From NCBI GenBank assembly GCA_950295325.1, contig OX485807.1, positions 26,445,666 to 26,509,665 of the forward strand: a stretch of DNA of 64,000 nt, in the 5' to 3' direction. The notes beneath the pieces were generated by a model. The model worked only from the letters and a program-made list of their open reading frames with translations. It had not been told where the DNA came from and did not search any database. This DNA comes from Polytrichum commune. Its lineage: Eukaryota; Streptophyta; Polytrichopsida; Polytrichales; Polytrichaceae. The position numbers and the translations under genes are program-made. Within the stretch, counting starts at the first letter, position 1; each line of letters starts with the position of its first letter. Below, piece by piece: positions 44,994 to 56,571 of the stretch.

Positions 44994-47900
44994 ATGTCAG
45001 ACAACATGAAGAAATCTTTGGGGACTGTGGGAGATATGATAAGATTGTCAAGTTCGATTCTCTTGAATGAAAAGCAATGCAACAATTTGGTGGCAAACTT
45101 CCGAAAGGGTGTGGAAGCAATTCTGAAGATCAACAAAGGTGCCCGGAGGGATGTCTTCAGTGAAGTTGAACAAGATTTAGTTCGGATTGTGAACAAAGCA
45201 AAAAATGTGGTTGATGAATGCTGCAAGGAAGATTGGTGCTACACTGCAATATTGCAAATAAACAACAAAGAGACTTTTAGAGAGCTCCTCTTGGACTTGG
45301 AATGTTGTTTCCGTACAATGTGTGACATATCTCAAATGTGTTATCGAGGTCAAAGCCAAAATATTCTTCAGACTCAGAGTTGTGCCACATTCTATCCAGC
45401 ATCCATTGATGAAGTTGAAGAGGACCAAAATTCACTACACAGAAGACTCTTAAAGCATTTGAAAATTGGCACAATTAAGGATCGTGCACTTGCACAATAC
45501 CTATTGGGACGAGTGACAGGTCTACAATTGGTTCGAGGTGAAGAATTGGATAAAATTGTTTTCCCTTCTGATTATCCACATTCTGAGCCTTCAGGAAAGT
45601 TTGATATTCCGTTGGGTGAAACAGGCACAAAGGGATGTGTTGTACTACCTACTAAATGGGTAGGCATTGAAAGTGCAACAAAGGTGATGGAAGTTCCAAA
45701 CCTTGAATACAAGAGCGTTTTATTGAAAGAAGCAAGTATATTGGGGGGATTAGACCATCCAAACATTATCAAGTTTTTTTGTTGTGGTTTTTTTGATGAA
45801 AAGATTGAGAAATTTGAACTAGTCATGGAACGAGGAAATTTGGACTTGTGCAAATTATTGGTCGAAAAGAAAGCTTTAATCACAGAAGCCGTTCGAATGG
45901 ATATTATGTTACAAATTGCAAGCGGAATGTGCTACCTTCATGATATGAAGGTAGCACATCGCGATTTGAAGCCCAACAATGTTGTTGTGACTTCCATGGA
46001 TGTCTCAGAGTCAGATGGTCACCTTGAATATGTGCACGTGAAGTTGGTTGATTTTGGTATATCAAAAATTGAAGTAAAGGAATCACCACAAGTGCCCACA
46101 GGTCAATTTCGTTACGGCACCTTTCGATATATGGCACCGGAGGCATTTGAAAATCGAAGTTTGAAAGTAAATGCATTTAAAACCGATGTATTTAGTTTTG
46201 CCATGACGAGTTTTGAGATTCTTTCAGGAGAAAAACCTTTTGGTGCGATTTCACCCAATGATTATTGGAAGTTTATACATGATGGCAAGAGACCAAAGCT
46301 ACCGGAAAATTGCTCGAAGGATTTGAAGTCATTAATACATGATTGTTGGTCTTTGGATCCATCAAAGAGGCCCACATTTCTTGACATTTGCAACAGATTA
46401 AGGTCATTGAAGAACGCAATGTTCAAGAATGCCATCTCTATGGATGAAATACTTCAACATAAAGAACCATCATGGAGCTATGGTTTGTTGATGAATCCCA
46501 AGCAATGGTGGACCGACTTCATGAGAATTATTTATAGTGCCTTTTATCAAATAGTCTTATTGTTTCAAGTTTTTGTGACCCTGAGCTTCTGGTTACGATT
46601 TATACCCAAAATTGGAGAATATGGTACTTGGCCTCAAGATACATGCAACGACCCATCATTACATCAAATTCTTGATAAGGTAATTGTGTTGTTGAAATTA
46701 TTTTGCTCACTGTCAAATATAGTATGCAAATCATATTTCAATCTTAAGTGACATTAGTGATATTGAATCTTTGGGATAGTTTGGAAAATGCTATGATCTG
46801 ACATGTAATTTTTTATAAAGCTAATATTAGATGTTGAAATTCTTGTAGGTCAATAATATCGGGAATGGACCTAAGAGATTGATTGGTATCAAAGACCAAA
46901 TACTTCAATTCGAAAGGCAATTGCAAAAAATCGGTAGTTTGGGGATTGTCGGCATGGGTGGAATCGGCAAGTCAACATTGGCCAATGCTCTAAGTGTACA
47001 TATCTCCCACCAGTTTGATGGGACATGCTTTGTAGGTGATTTTAAGGGTGAAACATGTACTTTTATATTCAAGCACAAGTTGGAAGATACGCAAGTGGCA
47101 CCTCAAGTAAAGGCATTGGTAGAAGCAAGAATAACGATGGAACATATTTGCAAAACAAAAAATATTCTTATTGTTGTAGACAATGTGAGCGAACATATTG
47201 ACTTACATCAACTATTAGGTGATCACATACTCAAAGATGTTAATGGCAGTAAGTTGATTGCAAGCTCTCGTGGTTGGCAATCTTTTGGACGATATATACC
47301 CAAGGCCGGCATCGTAAACATGAAGACCCTTGAGGGTGATAAACCTATGGAACTATTTTCCATGCATGCCTTTGGGACCGACCAATCATGTGAGCCTTGT
47401 TTAAAACATGTAGCTGAGAAGATTGTGAATGCTTGTGGTGGGCTTCCATTGAGTTTGGAGGTAATGGGCAAATGCATGCATGGGGAGAGACGATTACGAA
47501 TATCGGAGAGAACGTTGCATAGATTGTTGAAGGCTAGACATGATGGAAGTCCAGATGAACAAATATGGGAGACATTGAGGATAAGCTTTGATGAGCTAGA
47601 TGATAGAGAAAAAAACATGTTTATAGACATCTCTTGTTTTTTCAACCAGCTAGTTCCATACCTTCCAGGTTTTTATTTTTGGATGGACGACATGATTAGA
47701 ATATCCGACCTTGATGCCAACATTGCTAAAAAAATCTTGGAAAATTTAAATAGCAAGTCACTTGTGACAGTGGATGGTGGATTATTGAAAATTCATGATC
47801 AATTGTGTGCCATGGGTCGTATGCTCGCAAACTTGGGAGAATTCAAAGAAACTCGACTTATGAATTTTTGTTTGGGAACATTCACCGACCATTATATGCA

Positions 47901-49942
47901 AAAGGTTAGTATCATCCAAACACACCCCTTTGATTTCCACTACAAAAGAATTAGATTACGCCACAAGCGGGGATGCAAACATTGTAAAAAAAACCACTCT
48001 TGATCATCCTACAGAAAATTGGAAAGTATCCATGACCAAAGTTCTCCATGGTCCACTACAAATTATTATCCAACATATTTATCAACATAATAGTTTTTTG
48101 ATATAATCGTTGTAGTATCAAATTCATACATCTTTGAAATAAGGTACATAAACCTCATGAATTTTGTAACAACAGAAGTCGAGTGTGGAAATAGGTCTCA
48201 ATCAAGTTTAACATCTTATTTTGAGCATATGTTGCAAGTAGATCTAGGTTAACAAACCCCCATCCCCAACTGTGCAAATAAAACTTGATGTTATATCAAG
48301 GAAGTTTAAGGTATTTGAACATATTTGGAATTTATGTCCAGTAGGTGTCGATTGAATGTGTACCTAGTTGTTTTTGTCAATGTTATCATGCTTAAATCCA
48401 AAACATGGAAACAAACTTGAATAAATTGTTGAAAATATTGATTTATAACATGTCATTTGTTTGTGCATGCAGTGTATAGAACGTGTACAAGGCATGTCAT
48501 TTGAAAGGCTTGAGCATAAGTCCACATATGAGGGGAGTTTTAAGATGAAAGACGTGCCAAACCTCCGATTATTGAGCGTTCAAAATTGTGATGATGTGGA
48601 TGTTCTTTTTGATATTTTAAAGCATTCTCTCCAACTACGATGGTTGAAGATCCACTTTTCACTTGAAAACGACAAGTCTATTAAACAACAAAAGACTTTT
48701 GCCGACAAGTTTTGGAACATTGCTCAAACATTTCTACATCAAATGAGTGTTTTACAAATCTATAATTGTGATTTTCTTGATTTTAGTCCATCAGGTTCAT
48801 TCACATTTCCTTGTCTCAAAAGCATACTACTAGTAAATTGTGATAACTTTGAAAATTTGATCTTTGAAGTTCACCATATGGTATTTTTAGAATGCTTGCG
48901 AATTTTTGATTGCCAAAGGCTACGACAAATTCCCAATGGCTTTGCAAGATTCAAATCTTTAAAAATACTGCAAATTATGAAGTGTGAGGCATTGGAAGTG
49001 TTTCCCTCCGGATTGACCAACCTCATAGCCTTGGAGGAACTCAGTTTTTGCGAATGTCGAGCTTTGAAACACGTGCCCGAAGGATTTGGAACGTTGACAT
49101 GTTTGAAAAAACTCATCATGTCGGAGTGTGAGGCGTTGGAAGTGTTTCCCTTTGGATTGACCAACCTCATAGCCTTGGAGGAGCTTTGGTTTTATCAATG
49201 TCGCGCTTTGAAACATGTGCCTGAAGGATTTGGAACGTTGACATGTTTGAAAAAACTGATCATGTGGGGGTGTGAGGCGTTGGAAGAATTTCCCTCCGGA
49301 TTGAGCAACCTCATAGCATTGGAGGAACTTAGCTTTACAAAATGTCGAGCTTTGAAACACGTGCCCGAAGGATTTGGAACGTTGACATGTTTGAAAAAAC
49401 TTCACATGTCCAGGTGTGAGGCGTTGGAAGTGTTTCCCTCCGGATTGACCAACCTCATAGCCTTGGAGGAACTCAGTTTTTGCGAATGTCGAGCTTTGAA
49501 ACACGTGCCCGAAGGATTTGGAACGTTGACATGTTTGAAAAAACTTTTCATGTCGGAGTGTGAGGCGTTGGAAGTGTTTCCCTTTGGATTGACCAACCTC
49601 ATAGCCTTGGAGGAGCTTTGGTTTTATCAATGTCGCGCTTTGAAACACGTGCCTGAAGGATTTGGAACGTTGACATGTTTGAAAAAACTGATCATGTGGG
49701 GGTGTGAGGCGTTGGAAGAGTTTCCCACCGGATTGAGCAACCTCATAGCATTGGAGGAACTTAGCTTTACAAAATGTCGAGCTTTGAAACACGTGCCCGA
49801 AGGATTTGGAACGTTGACATGTTTGAAAAAACTTTACATGTGCGAGTGTGACCCTAACATTACCAGACCCAATGGTCTTTACTGCGTTTCGGAAATCGAG
49901 GCTCTGCAGGACGCTGTCAGATGGGACCAGGTACCTGCGTAG
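44994..49942 (+). CDS. Kinase-NBS-LRR immune receptor, truncated by a MULE
   Basis: Three exons: 44,994-46,679, 46,849-47,904 and 48,473-49,942, with phase-0 introns (AAG|GTAATT...TTGTAG; AAG|GTTAGT...CATGCAG); 1,403 residues from the ATG in CCAAAATGTC. Residues ~1-130 are helical and resemble the N-terminal domain (DUF1221 type) of some plant kinases. The kinase (~205-470) keeps Lys230, Glu246, HRD 322-324, Asn329, DFG 353-355 and APE 381-383; the Gly loop is degenerate. A hydrophobic stretch (~512-536) follows. NB-ARC has GMGGIGKST (597-605), ILIVVDNV, GSKLIASSR, CGGLPLSLEV, MFIDISCFF and an MHD-like IHDQ. LRRs begin in exon 3 and become near-identical modules from ~48,980. Such proteins sense pathogens inside the cell. 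The last 30 residues and the stop come from the MULE terminus, so the native C-terminus is lost. Confidence 0.85.
48983..49851 (+). repeat. LRR modules before the MULE: 144-bp unit, 432-bp higher-order period
   Basis: Each 144-bp module encodes two 24-residue LRRs (CEALEVFPSGLTNLIALEEL then CRALKHVPEGFGTLTCLKKL types). Three module variants (FC.EC..., WFYQC..., SFTKC...) repeat in order with a 432-bp period: TGTGAG starts at 48,983, 49,415 and 49,847. Copies are nearly identical at DNA level, so the array expanded or was homogenised recently. Confidence 0.9.
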
Positions 49943-50424
49943 AATTACGAACAGGGCCCCCCACGCAGGGGAAGCCGGTGCCAACCTCCCCGGGCCGCGT
50001 CTGCCACCCTGTTAGCTCTCAGCCAGCCTGTCGTCCACGCAAGCTGACACGCTGGCCTCCACGGTGGACAGCCGTTGGACGTAACAGGTCATTCCCAACT
50101 GCCGAGGTTACAGCCATCCATCATGGCATTGCAATGGATGGACTATCATGTGGATCCTCCCCCTAAACCATCCATCATGTGGGTGGTATCCCATCGACCT
50201 CGGGGATCGCGCTCTCCATACTGTTTCAAAAAATGCCTTCCGCCACCCCCCTTCATTCTTTGTAACCTGCTCTTCATCATACACCCCGGATTTCTGCCGC
50301 CATGGGCTGCGATGCGATTGAAGCAATGATGGAGTGAAGGGTGCAGGATCGTCGCACTGTGAGGTCAGGGTTTTCGATCACAGTGGTTACAGCTGAGGTG
50401 AGTGACAAGACTTCCGGGTTTTTT
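49852..50424 (+). repeat. MULE left terminal inverted repeat (~570 bp)
   Basis: It matches the reverse complement of 60,062-60,632. Differences seen by eye include AATTACG/AATCACG near 49,944 and CGCGTC/TGTGTC near 49,999. Similarity fades after GACAAGACTTCCGGGTTTTTT. The first 91 bases are translated as the tail of the truncated receptor. Confidence 0.9.
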
Positions 50425-52233
50425 CAAATCAACCATCACTTCGCCATGATTGTAACCTACTCATTTGATGTACAGTGTAGATTTGTGGCGCACTGGAGTG
50501 TCATCCTTGAGGTGATAGAATGCAAGTATGATGTCTTAAAGAGTGACAAGGAAGATCGCGTGATGACGATTGCCATGTACCAATTGTGTGTGGTCCTTCG
50601 CTTTTGTAATAAAGCAATCAGGTTACACATCACATGATTGGATTGATGAGGTTGTGATTGGCGCTTGAGGAGCATTGACGTCCTCCTCATGGTGTGGGTG
50701 TCATTGTGAAAGTGGCAGGAGAAGCAGGGAGAGCGGCGACTTCACCGCAGTATGTCGAACGTCGCACGAGCACCAGTCCTGGAAAAGGTGGTTACAGCGG
50801 GTGTACAGCATCCACGGAGCGCTTGGATTTTGTAACATGTGAGACCTTCCTATCTTTTCCTTGCATTGCACCCCTCCATCTGCATCATCTGTGGCAGTGC
50901 ATGTGCCGTTTCTATGCACGCTCAGCGTTGTTGTGTGTATGTTCGAGTTGTTTCCATGTTTTCCGGGCACTCAGAAGCTGCCTCATTTTCTCCTGTAGCG
51001 GCACATAATTCTTTGGATGCGCATATGGCATTTAGCGTGCAGGCTTAGGTTTTTTGTGTCTTTTCTTGTTCATTCGTTGTTTTGTCGCCACTTCTCTCCT
51101 CTACCCTCTTCGTCTCTGGCACTGCATATCGCATTTCCCACATGCCCCAGGTCTATGTGTTTTCCCGGCACTTTTTTCCTCCATCTGTTTCTTCTGTGGC
51201 AGCGCGGCACTTCTTTCCTCCATCTGTTTCTCCCGTGTCAGCACGGCACTTCTTTCTTGTGTTTTCCCGGCACTCCATTCTCTGTTTTCCCGGCAGTTCT
51301 TTATTTGTTTTCCCGACACTTCTTTCGTCCATCCCTTTTCAATCATGCCGCGGTTGGATGTGATTAGGGTGTAGTGCAGTCTATGTGGCCCCGGCGCTTT
51401 TTCCCCCGATCGTCTTCCTCTGTGGCACCGCAACGTTTTCAAACATGCCCTGGTTGTAGATGTTTAGTTCGAAGTTCATTCTTCAATGTCCCAACACTTC
51501 TTTCCGCCATCCTCTTGTTTTGGTTTAGGGTATATGCTGGTTAGGGTCGTGCCCCGCTTGGATATGTGTTTTCGCTAGTACAGTCTATGTATTCCTGGCA
51601 TTTCTTCCCCGATCCTCTTATTCTGTGCCAGCGCTGCCTATTCAAGCATGCCCCCCCCGGTTGAAGGTTTTTTTTTCGAAGTTCAGTCCAGATCGTCCCG
51701 GCACTTCTTCTGTGCATGCTCTTTGTTTGCTTCAGGCTCGTAGTTTATTCTCAGGGTGCCCAATACGTTTCGAACATGCCCCCAGGCCGTATGTATTATT
51801 TTCTCCGTTCATTGTAGATGAACCCGCCACCTATTTCCTCCATATTGCTCTTCTGGTTTAGGGTTTAGGGCGTTTTCATGCATACCTTAGGGTGTTTTAG
51901 GTGTACTGCATTCTCAATATCCGCGGCACTTCTTTGCTATGGCATCTAGGGTGCATGCTTAGGGTTTCTATGTGTGCTTTGCTAGTTTTTTTTCCTGGAG
52001 GCATTGCACTGTTCCGTATATAGGGTTTCGGGGTCACCTAGTGCTCCACTCTGTACCTGCCCATGGTCGCCATGGCCGTTGGCCAGTTCCCTGCCGTGGG
52101 GGGCAGCAAGTGCGACGAACCTCGCACGTTACAACACACAGCATCCGTACCGGAGATCCAGTGCCCTCCATTCATGTTGGCACCTCAAACTGCATTGTTC
52201 TTGGCCATTGACTTGCATTGTTCTTTGCAGGAA
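50425..52233. promoter_or_regulatory. Leader region of MULE gene B
   Basis: Between the left TIR and the gene B start are GTAACATG at 50,832 and a loose tandem of CGGCACTTCTTTCCTCCATC-like words (about 51,150-51,330, weaker to ~51,960). There is a strong pyrimidine-tract 3' splice site (GTTCTTTGCAG, ending 52,230) 3 bases before the chosen ATG. A 5' UTR intron is therefore likely. Short frames here show no domain. Confidence 0.4.
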
Positions 52234-55200
52234 ATGGAGCCTCGAAAAGGAGCGCGCCTGCCCGAACATGACCAGGTTACTTACTATGTTAATAGGGATT
52301 CGGCCGGTTGGGTGGAGCAGCGAGTTAGGAGGAGAGTGTACATCGAATTGAAATTAGAGTGTACTCGAAATAGGTCTAGGGATGTGCAGAAGGCCAGGGA
52401 CGATTGGCTTTGTGTATATTGCAAAGGATCCTTCCCCAGCAAGTTGCGGTTGACGGACCACCGTGTGGCTGGTTGCCCGAGAGGACCTGTGGATGAGACC
52501 GGCTCGAAGTGGGAGCTCCCGGTTTATCCGAATTTGAAGACTGCGAAACAAGGCAAGGACCTGAAGCTTGCCTTGCAACGCGGGGATGGCTCTGTATGGG
52601 AGAGCTTGCAGGACAATTCAGTTTGGCTAGACTTGAACCCTGAGCTCAGGGACGTCACTTGTCCTCCCCCTGGAGCCAGAGTGCAGGTGAGACAATTCAT
52701 GCCGCCCACACTAGAAGATTTGGTTGCCTGCCCAGCCCCTGCGGGAGATTCGCAGCCACCAGGGAAGCCGAGACCGCAACGAGCCCCCAGGCAACACACT
52801 GCTCCCGTAACCGCAGCCGCTTACGTTGACCTAGAGGAAGATGGAGATGATGAGAGCGAGGCGCAGCCAAGCCGACCGAACAAACGCACGCACGCGCAGA
52901 TGGCTGATGTCCACCGAGTATTTCATTCGAGCCGGCAGTTCAAGAGTGTACACACGAAACAACCCCAGCATGTTCGTGGCGATCGGCAGTCAGCGCACCC
53001 GCCAAGGAGCTCACGGCCTGCAACTACAAGTGGTGACTCACGACGACCGCCTCCCCAGCCCATACATGTTACGCCTATCCAAACCCGCAGCCCCTCCCCA
53101 GAGAGGGCTGCCATTTTGCCCCCTCCCACTCCCGCTCCACATGCGCCGGGTCATTCCCCTATGGCACCTGTCTCACCTATGCAGACTTCCACAGGATCGC
53201 AGGATGTGGCCTTGGGGCTCCGGAAGGATCGTCAAGCCTTTTATGTTAAGGCTGCAAGTGCGGCGCGTTCGGGTGTGAAGATGGACTACCCCAAACCTGC
53301 GTTGAGGCCCCCAATTCAACCCCCAGGTTTGTTTCATCTCATGGCGTGTGGTTTGTTGAATTTCGATTTGGAGTGTGGTGAATTTCACGCCTTTGAGGAG
53401 GAGGTTGAGAAGTGGCAGAAGGACCCTTCGTTCATGGACAGGTTGTGGGCGGCCTACGGTAGATTTCACGGGCCTTCTCATCAGGTACAACTTGCGCATT
53501 GAATCCCTGCACTCGTGCCTTCTTTGCAATGTATGGACTTCAAGGATTTCGGTCGTAACTTGCAGCATTTAGTTCATCGTGTATTTGCACTGTCTGCACT
53601 TGAGGGATTTCGGTCGTAACTTGCAGCATTTATTTCATGCCTTCTTTGCAATGTCTGGACTTCAGGGATTTCGGTCGTAACTTGCAGCATGTACTTCATG
53701 GTGTATTTGCAATGTCTGCACTTCAGGGACTTCGGGTTTATCTTGCAGCAGTTATTTCATGGTGTATTATATACATTGCCATGAGTTTAGAAATGCAACT
53801 CCTGTAACATGGGTTTAGTCACCGAATGCGTCGTAACAGGGTTTTGCTGATGTTGAAGCAGGCCAAACCAGAAGTGGGACCCGCGATCACACAAGCTGTT
53901 GTGGCCACTCTCAGCAAGGTCAATGACGTTGCGGCGGTGGCAGTTGAGATCGCTGCTCTTGTCAGGTACGTCGAACACACTCTCATCATGCGCGAAGTGA
54001 AGACACAACGAAAACAGTGGGAGGAGGACCGCCAGGCCAAGGTTACGGAGGCCATTGCCAAAGCAATGAAAGATTGGGATGATGAGCACTACCCGCGCTT
54101 GCTGCATGCGACTTGGGGGTGGCATCCATTCTATGAATCATTTGTAGCTAACCCTCTTTGTTCCTCCTTCAGACCCCCCTACCCTTTGACTCACTCATTT
54201 GCTGAAGGTTGGGATGTGCATTCTTTGCTTTTGCAACAATCCCATGTTCAGAGGATTTATCCTGTGCCTTGGTCAGTCTTACTGATTCGTTGTTTCCTTA
54301 CATTTCATGTTACATCACCTCCTCTAGTATCACACCCTTCCCTTGGCTCAACTGTTGGCAATGTGGCTGAATGGTCGAAGCTCGCACAAGAAGTCGATGG
54401 GGATGGCTCGCGTGCATGGCGCCTCGCAACCAGGTACTTGAAATTTGAAGGGTTCCTCCTCTTCGCGGCCGCCAGGCCGGTCGATTCTCACGAGCAGTGG
54501 GTTGTTGAAGTGGATGATGCCACTCAAGCTTTCATGTTACGCACACCTGAATGGTGGACAGAGTTGCACACGTGGTGTAACACAACGCGATTCAGGGCAG
54601 TGCAAGACATGGCCTTTCACGACAGGCAAACGTGGCTGAAGGCATGGGTGATTCGGGAGCGTCCAGCTGACTCTTCGGCCCCCCTCGCTTGTTACAACCA
54701 ATGGCTCCAGCATCGAGAGGACCTAGACATTGGTTACGTGCTTGCGATGCCAGGTAATTTTTGTCAATTCCATATGTTACAAGATGTTCTGCCTCATGCA
54801 TCCAGTCGCAAAGAGTTAACAAGAACTGTGAAAATCTGTGTGTGGTCTGCCAGATATCATGGTTCGGCCTGTGGAGCGCAGTGAGTACTTGTGTGAGCTC
54901 CGCAATACTGCAGACAGCATTGTGCGAGAGCAGTTGGAGCACTCAGAAGTGCATCCGCCAGGACAGAGTGTTGTTGATCCCCTTGAGCACGTCGAAGTGC
55001 AGGAGTCATTTCCAGAAAGCTCTGGCAATTTGGCCACGCCAGTTGGACCAGCCTTCCATATACCAATGACGCAAGACAAGACGCTGGAGGAGTTGCCCAG
55101 CCAAATAGATTTTGAGTGGCAAGACTCAGTTTCCCCTATTCTCACACCTGCACCTGCAACTGCAACAACTACCGCCGAGGCGCCCAAAGACACGGAAGAC

Positions 55201-55290
55201 AACGCATTTGCAGAGGTTTCGCAAATTGCCGAGGAGGCCGTCGTGCACCTAGGCGAACAAGATACAGACCGTGTGACTGCTTCCAATTAG
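52234..55290 (+). CDS. MULE gene B: C2HC-finger protein of unknown function
   Basis: Three exons: 52,234-53,484, 53,862-54,753 and 54,854-55,290. The junctions CAG|GTACAA...GAAGCAG and CCAG|GTAATT...CTGCCAG keep one frame of ~859 residues. The start is the ATG just after a 3' splice site; the frame is also open to an ATG at 52,063. Near the N-terminus is a C2HC finger (C60-x2-C63-x12-H76-x4-C81). A long Pro/Ser/Arg-rich, probably disordered region follows (~190-350). Exon 2 has a charged helix (KTQRKQWEEDRQAKV) and a Trp-rich segment (EWWTELHTWC). The C-terminus is acidic. I recognise no family, and it does not look like MURB or VANB/VANC from memory. It converges on the transposase gene. Possible roles are accessory transposition factor, DNA-motif binder or silencing antagonist. 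Confidence 0.75.
53519..53766 (+). repeat. 62-bp minisatellite in gene B intron 1 (4 units)
   Basis: Each unit reads roughly TTTGCAATGTCTG(G/C)ACTTC, AGGGATTTCGG, TCGTAACTTGCAGCATTTA, TTTCATG. Three units carry CGTAACTTGCAG and the fourth GTTTATCTTGCAG. Every unit therefore offers a branch-point-like TAAC and a TTGCAG acceptor upstream of the acceptor used at 53,861. Confidence 0.85.
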
Positions 55291-55965
55291 GACCATGTTA
55301 CATTAGCGGACCATGTATAGTTGGCCAGCAGGAATCATTCATCAATAGTGCTAGGGTGGGGATATGTACAAGACAATACCAGTATTAGTAATACTCACTA
55401 TCTACACCATACCATCTACACCCAAGGATCATGTGTACAATGTAACATGTATAACATTGGCAGCATTTTGTTGACATACTTGCATAGGATGATTGAATCC
55501 AAATTTTTGTAACATGGCATTCCATAGGTGTAAGGGGCAGCAAGACATGATATGTGTTCTACCATTATATCTACAATAAGGCAACCACAGATTACCACAT
55601 GGATTACTGTTCTGTGCAAGCAGCATGGATTACTCTTCGGTCTTCGGCATAGTAACATGTGCCTTCATTGTGTAAAGGGTAGCTAGAATGCATTGTAAAG
55701 CATGGAGGTTGGGTGACATGTTTGCGCGCGGGTTGGAATTCAGGGTTGTTGATGGGGATTGATTGTTTTTGTAACACAGTTGACATACCAGAAGCAACTT
55801 CAGTGTCACTATGGCCCACATGCTACAGCGCAAGGGCTCCAACATGTTACAACGACGACGCAATGTAGAAACGCCACAAACCTCACAAAAAATGCAACGG
55901 CAATCACTTCCAATTCAGAACCCTTTTTTAACATCATGTTCACAACAATTGCCTAGCATGTTGCA
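55291..55965. other. MULE intergenic region between convergent genes
   Basis: It holds the densest cluster of the GTAACATG motif: 55,294, 55,442, 55,509, 55,652 and 55,843. No coding frame recognised; both flanking genes end here. Confidence 0.6.
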
Positions 55966-56337
55966 CTATGGAGCCCAACTAGGCCTATAGACCTTGACCG
56001 GACGTTGGTATGCCTTTAGTGGAGCCTGTGGGGCAGGTTTGACAACCGGGGGCGGGGATGTGAGTTGCCGAACAGCTTCAGCATGTCGCCGCCGAAGTCG
56101 AAGCGCTTGCGATGGTGAAACCAGGTTCTGCACGCCATGCGTCGGGGATATGTAGGCGGTGGGGGATCCCGTCGTTACGGCCACACGGTCTTGCTGGGAA
56201 CAGGGCGGAGGTGATGTTGGGGGTGTGAAGAACTCCTCATCGGTGGACGTGTCGTAAACGGGTCCAATGATCTCGGGACACCTGCAAAACCACTTCCAAA
56301 CCGCAGCGCTAACCCGTGTAACGTGAAGAGATGCCAT
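55966..56337 (-). CDS. MULE small third gene (123 aa), hypothetical
   Basis: The ATG at 56,337 lies ~140 nt downstream of a TATA box (CATATAAGG, minus strand, ~56,472-56,480). One GTAACATG copy lies further upstream at 56,514. The product is basic and Pro-rich, with TDEEFFTPPTSPPP and LRRRHAEAVRQL. An in-frame AUG 13 codons upstream is also possible. A TTTTGCAG| acceptor-like site inside (~56,284) means the first ~17 codons might instead be intron of a longer transcript. It sits downstream of the transposase on the same strand. Nothing in it is recognisable; it could be an alternative 3' part of the transposase transcript. Confidence 0.45.
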   Translation of the reverse strand: MASLHVTRVSAAVWKWFCRCPEIIGPVYDTSTDEEFFTPPTSPPPCSQQDRVAVTTGSPTAYISPTHGVQNLVSPSQALRLRRRHAEAVRQLTSPPPVVKPAPQAPLKAYQRPVKVYRPSWAP

Positions 56338-56471
56338 GCTTAGGGAAACAAAAGCACAAGAAACCCTTCCATACAAAACGCCAGCCGCTACACCACAAGG
56401 AAGCCGAGCAGGTTGTGCGCAAAACGGAAGAGAGGAGGAAGGAGAGTGTGCAACTGCAACGAACGCCCGGC

Positions 56472-56480
56472 CCTTATATG
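56472..56480 (-). promoter_or_regulatory. TATA box of the small MULE gene
   Basis: CATATAAGG on the minus strand within the 3' flank of the transposase gene, followed by a pyrimidine-rich leader. Confidence 0.4.
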
Positions 56481-56571
56481 GGCACCGTGATCGTCATGCA
56501 CGTGGGAAAAGTCGTAACATGGACTGGGCCATGCAACAGCCGCACGTTACAAACCATTTGGCTGACGTCAC

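Noticed and set aside
48959-49984. 341-codon open frame antisense to the LRR modules
   Set aside because: Openness is inherited from the repeated LRR codons; the translation (CQRSKSFGHVFQS repeats) mirrors the sense repeats and ends in the MULE TIR.
49921-50329. Short frames in the MULE TIR (repeated inversely at 60,167-60,563)
   Set aside because: Present in both TIRs in mirror image, overlapping in several phases, no domain; part of the terminal repeat.
51017-51374. Overlapping 93-116-codon frames in three phases
   Set aside because: They read through imperfect CGGCACTTCTTTCC repeats in the gene B leader; no domain, mutually overlapping.
54816-55286. 156-codon frame antisense to gene B exon 3
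   Set aside because: Exon 3 joins in frame to exon 2 by a good splice pair; the antisense frame has no such support.
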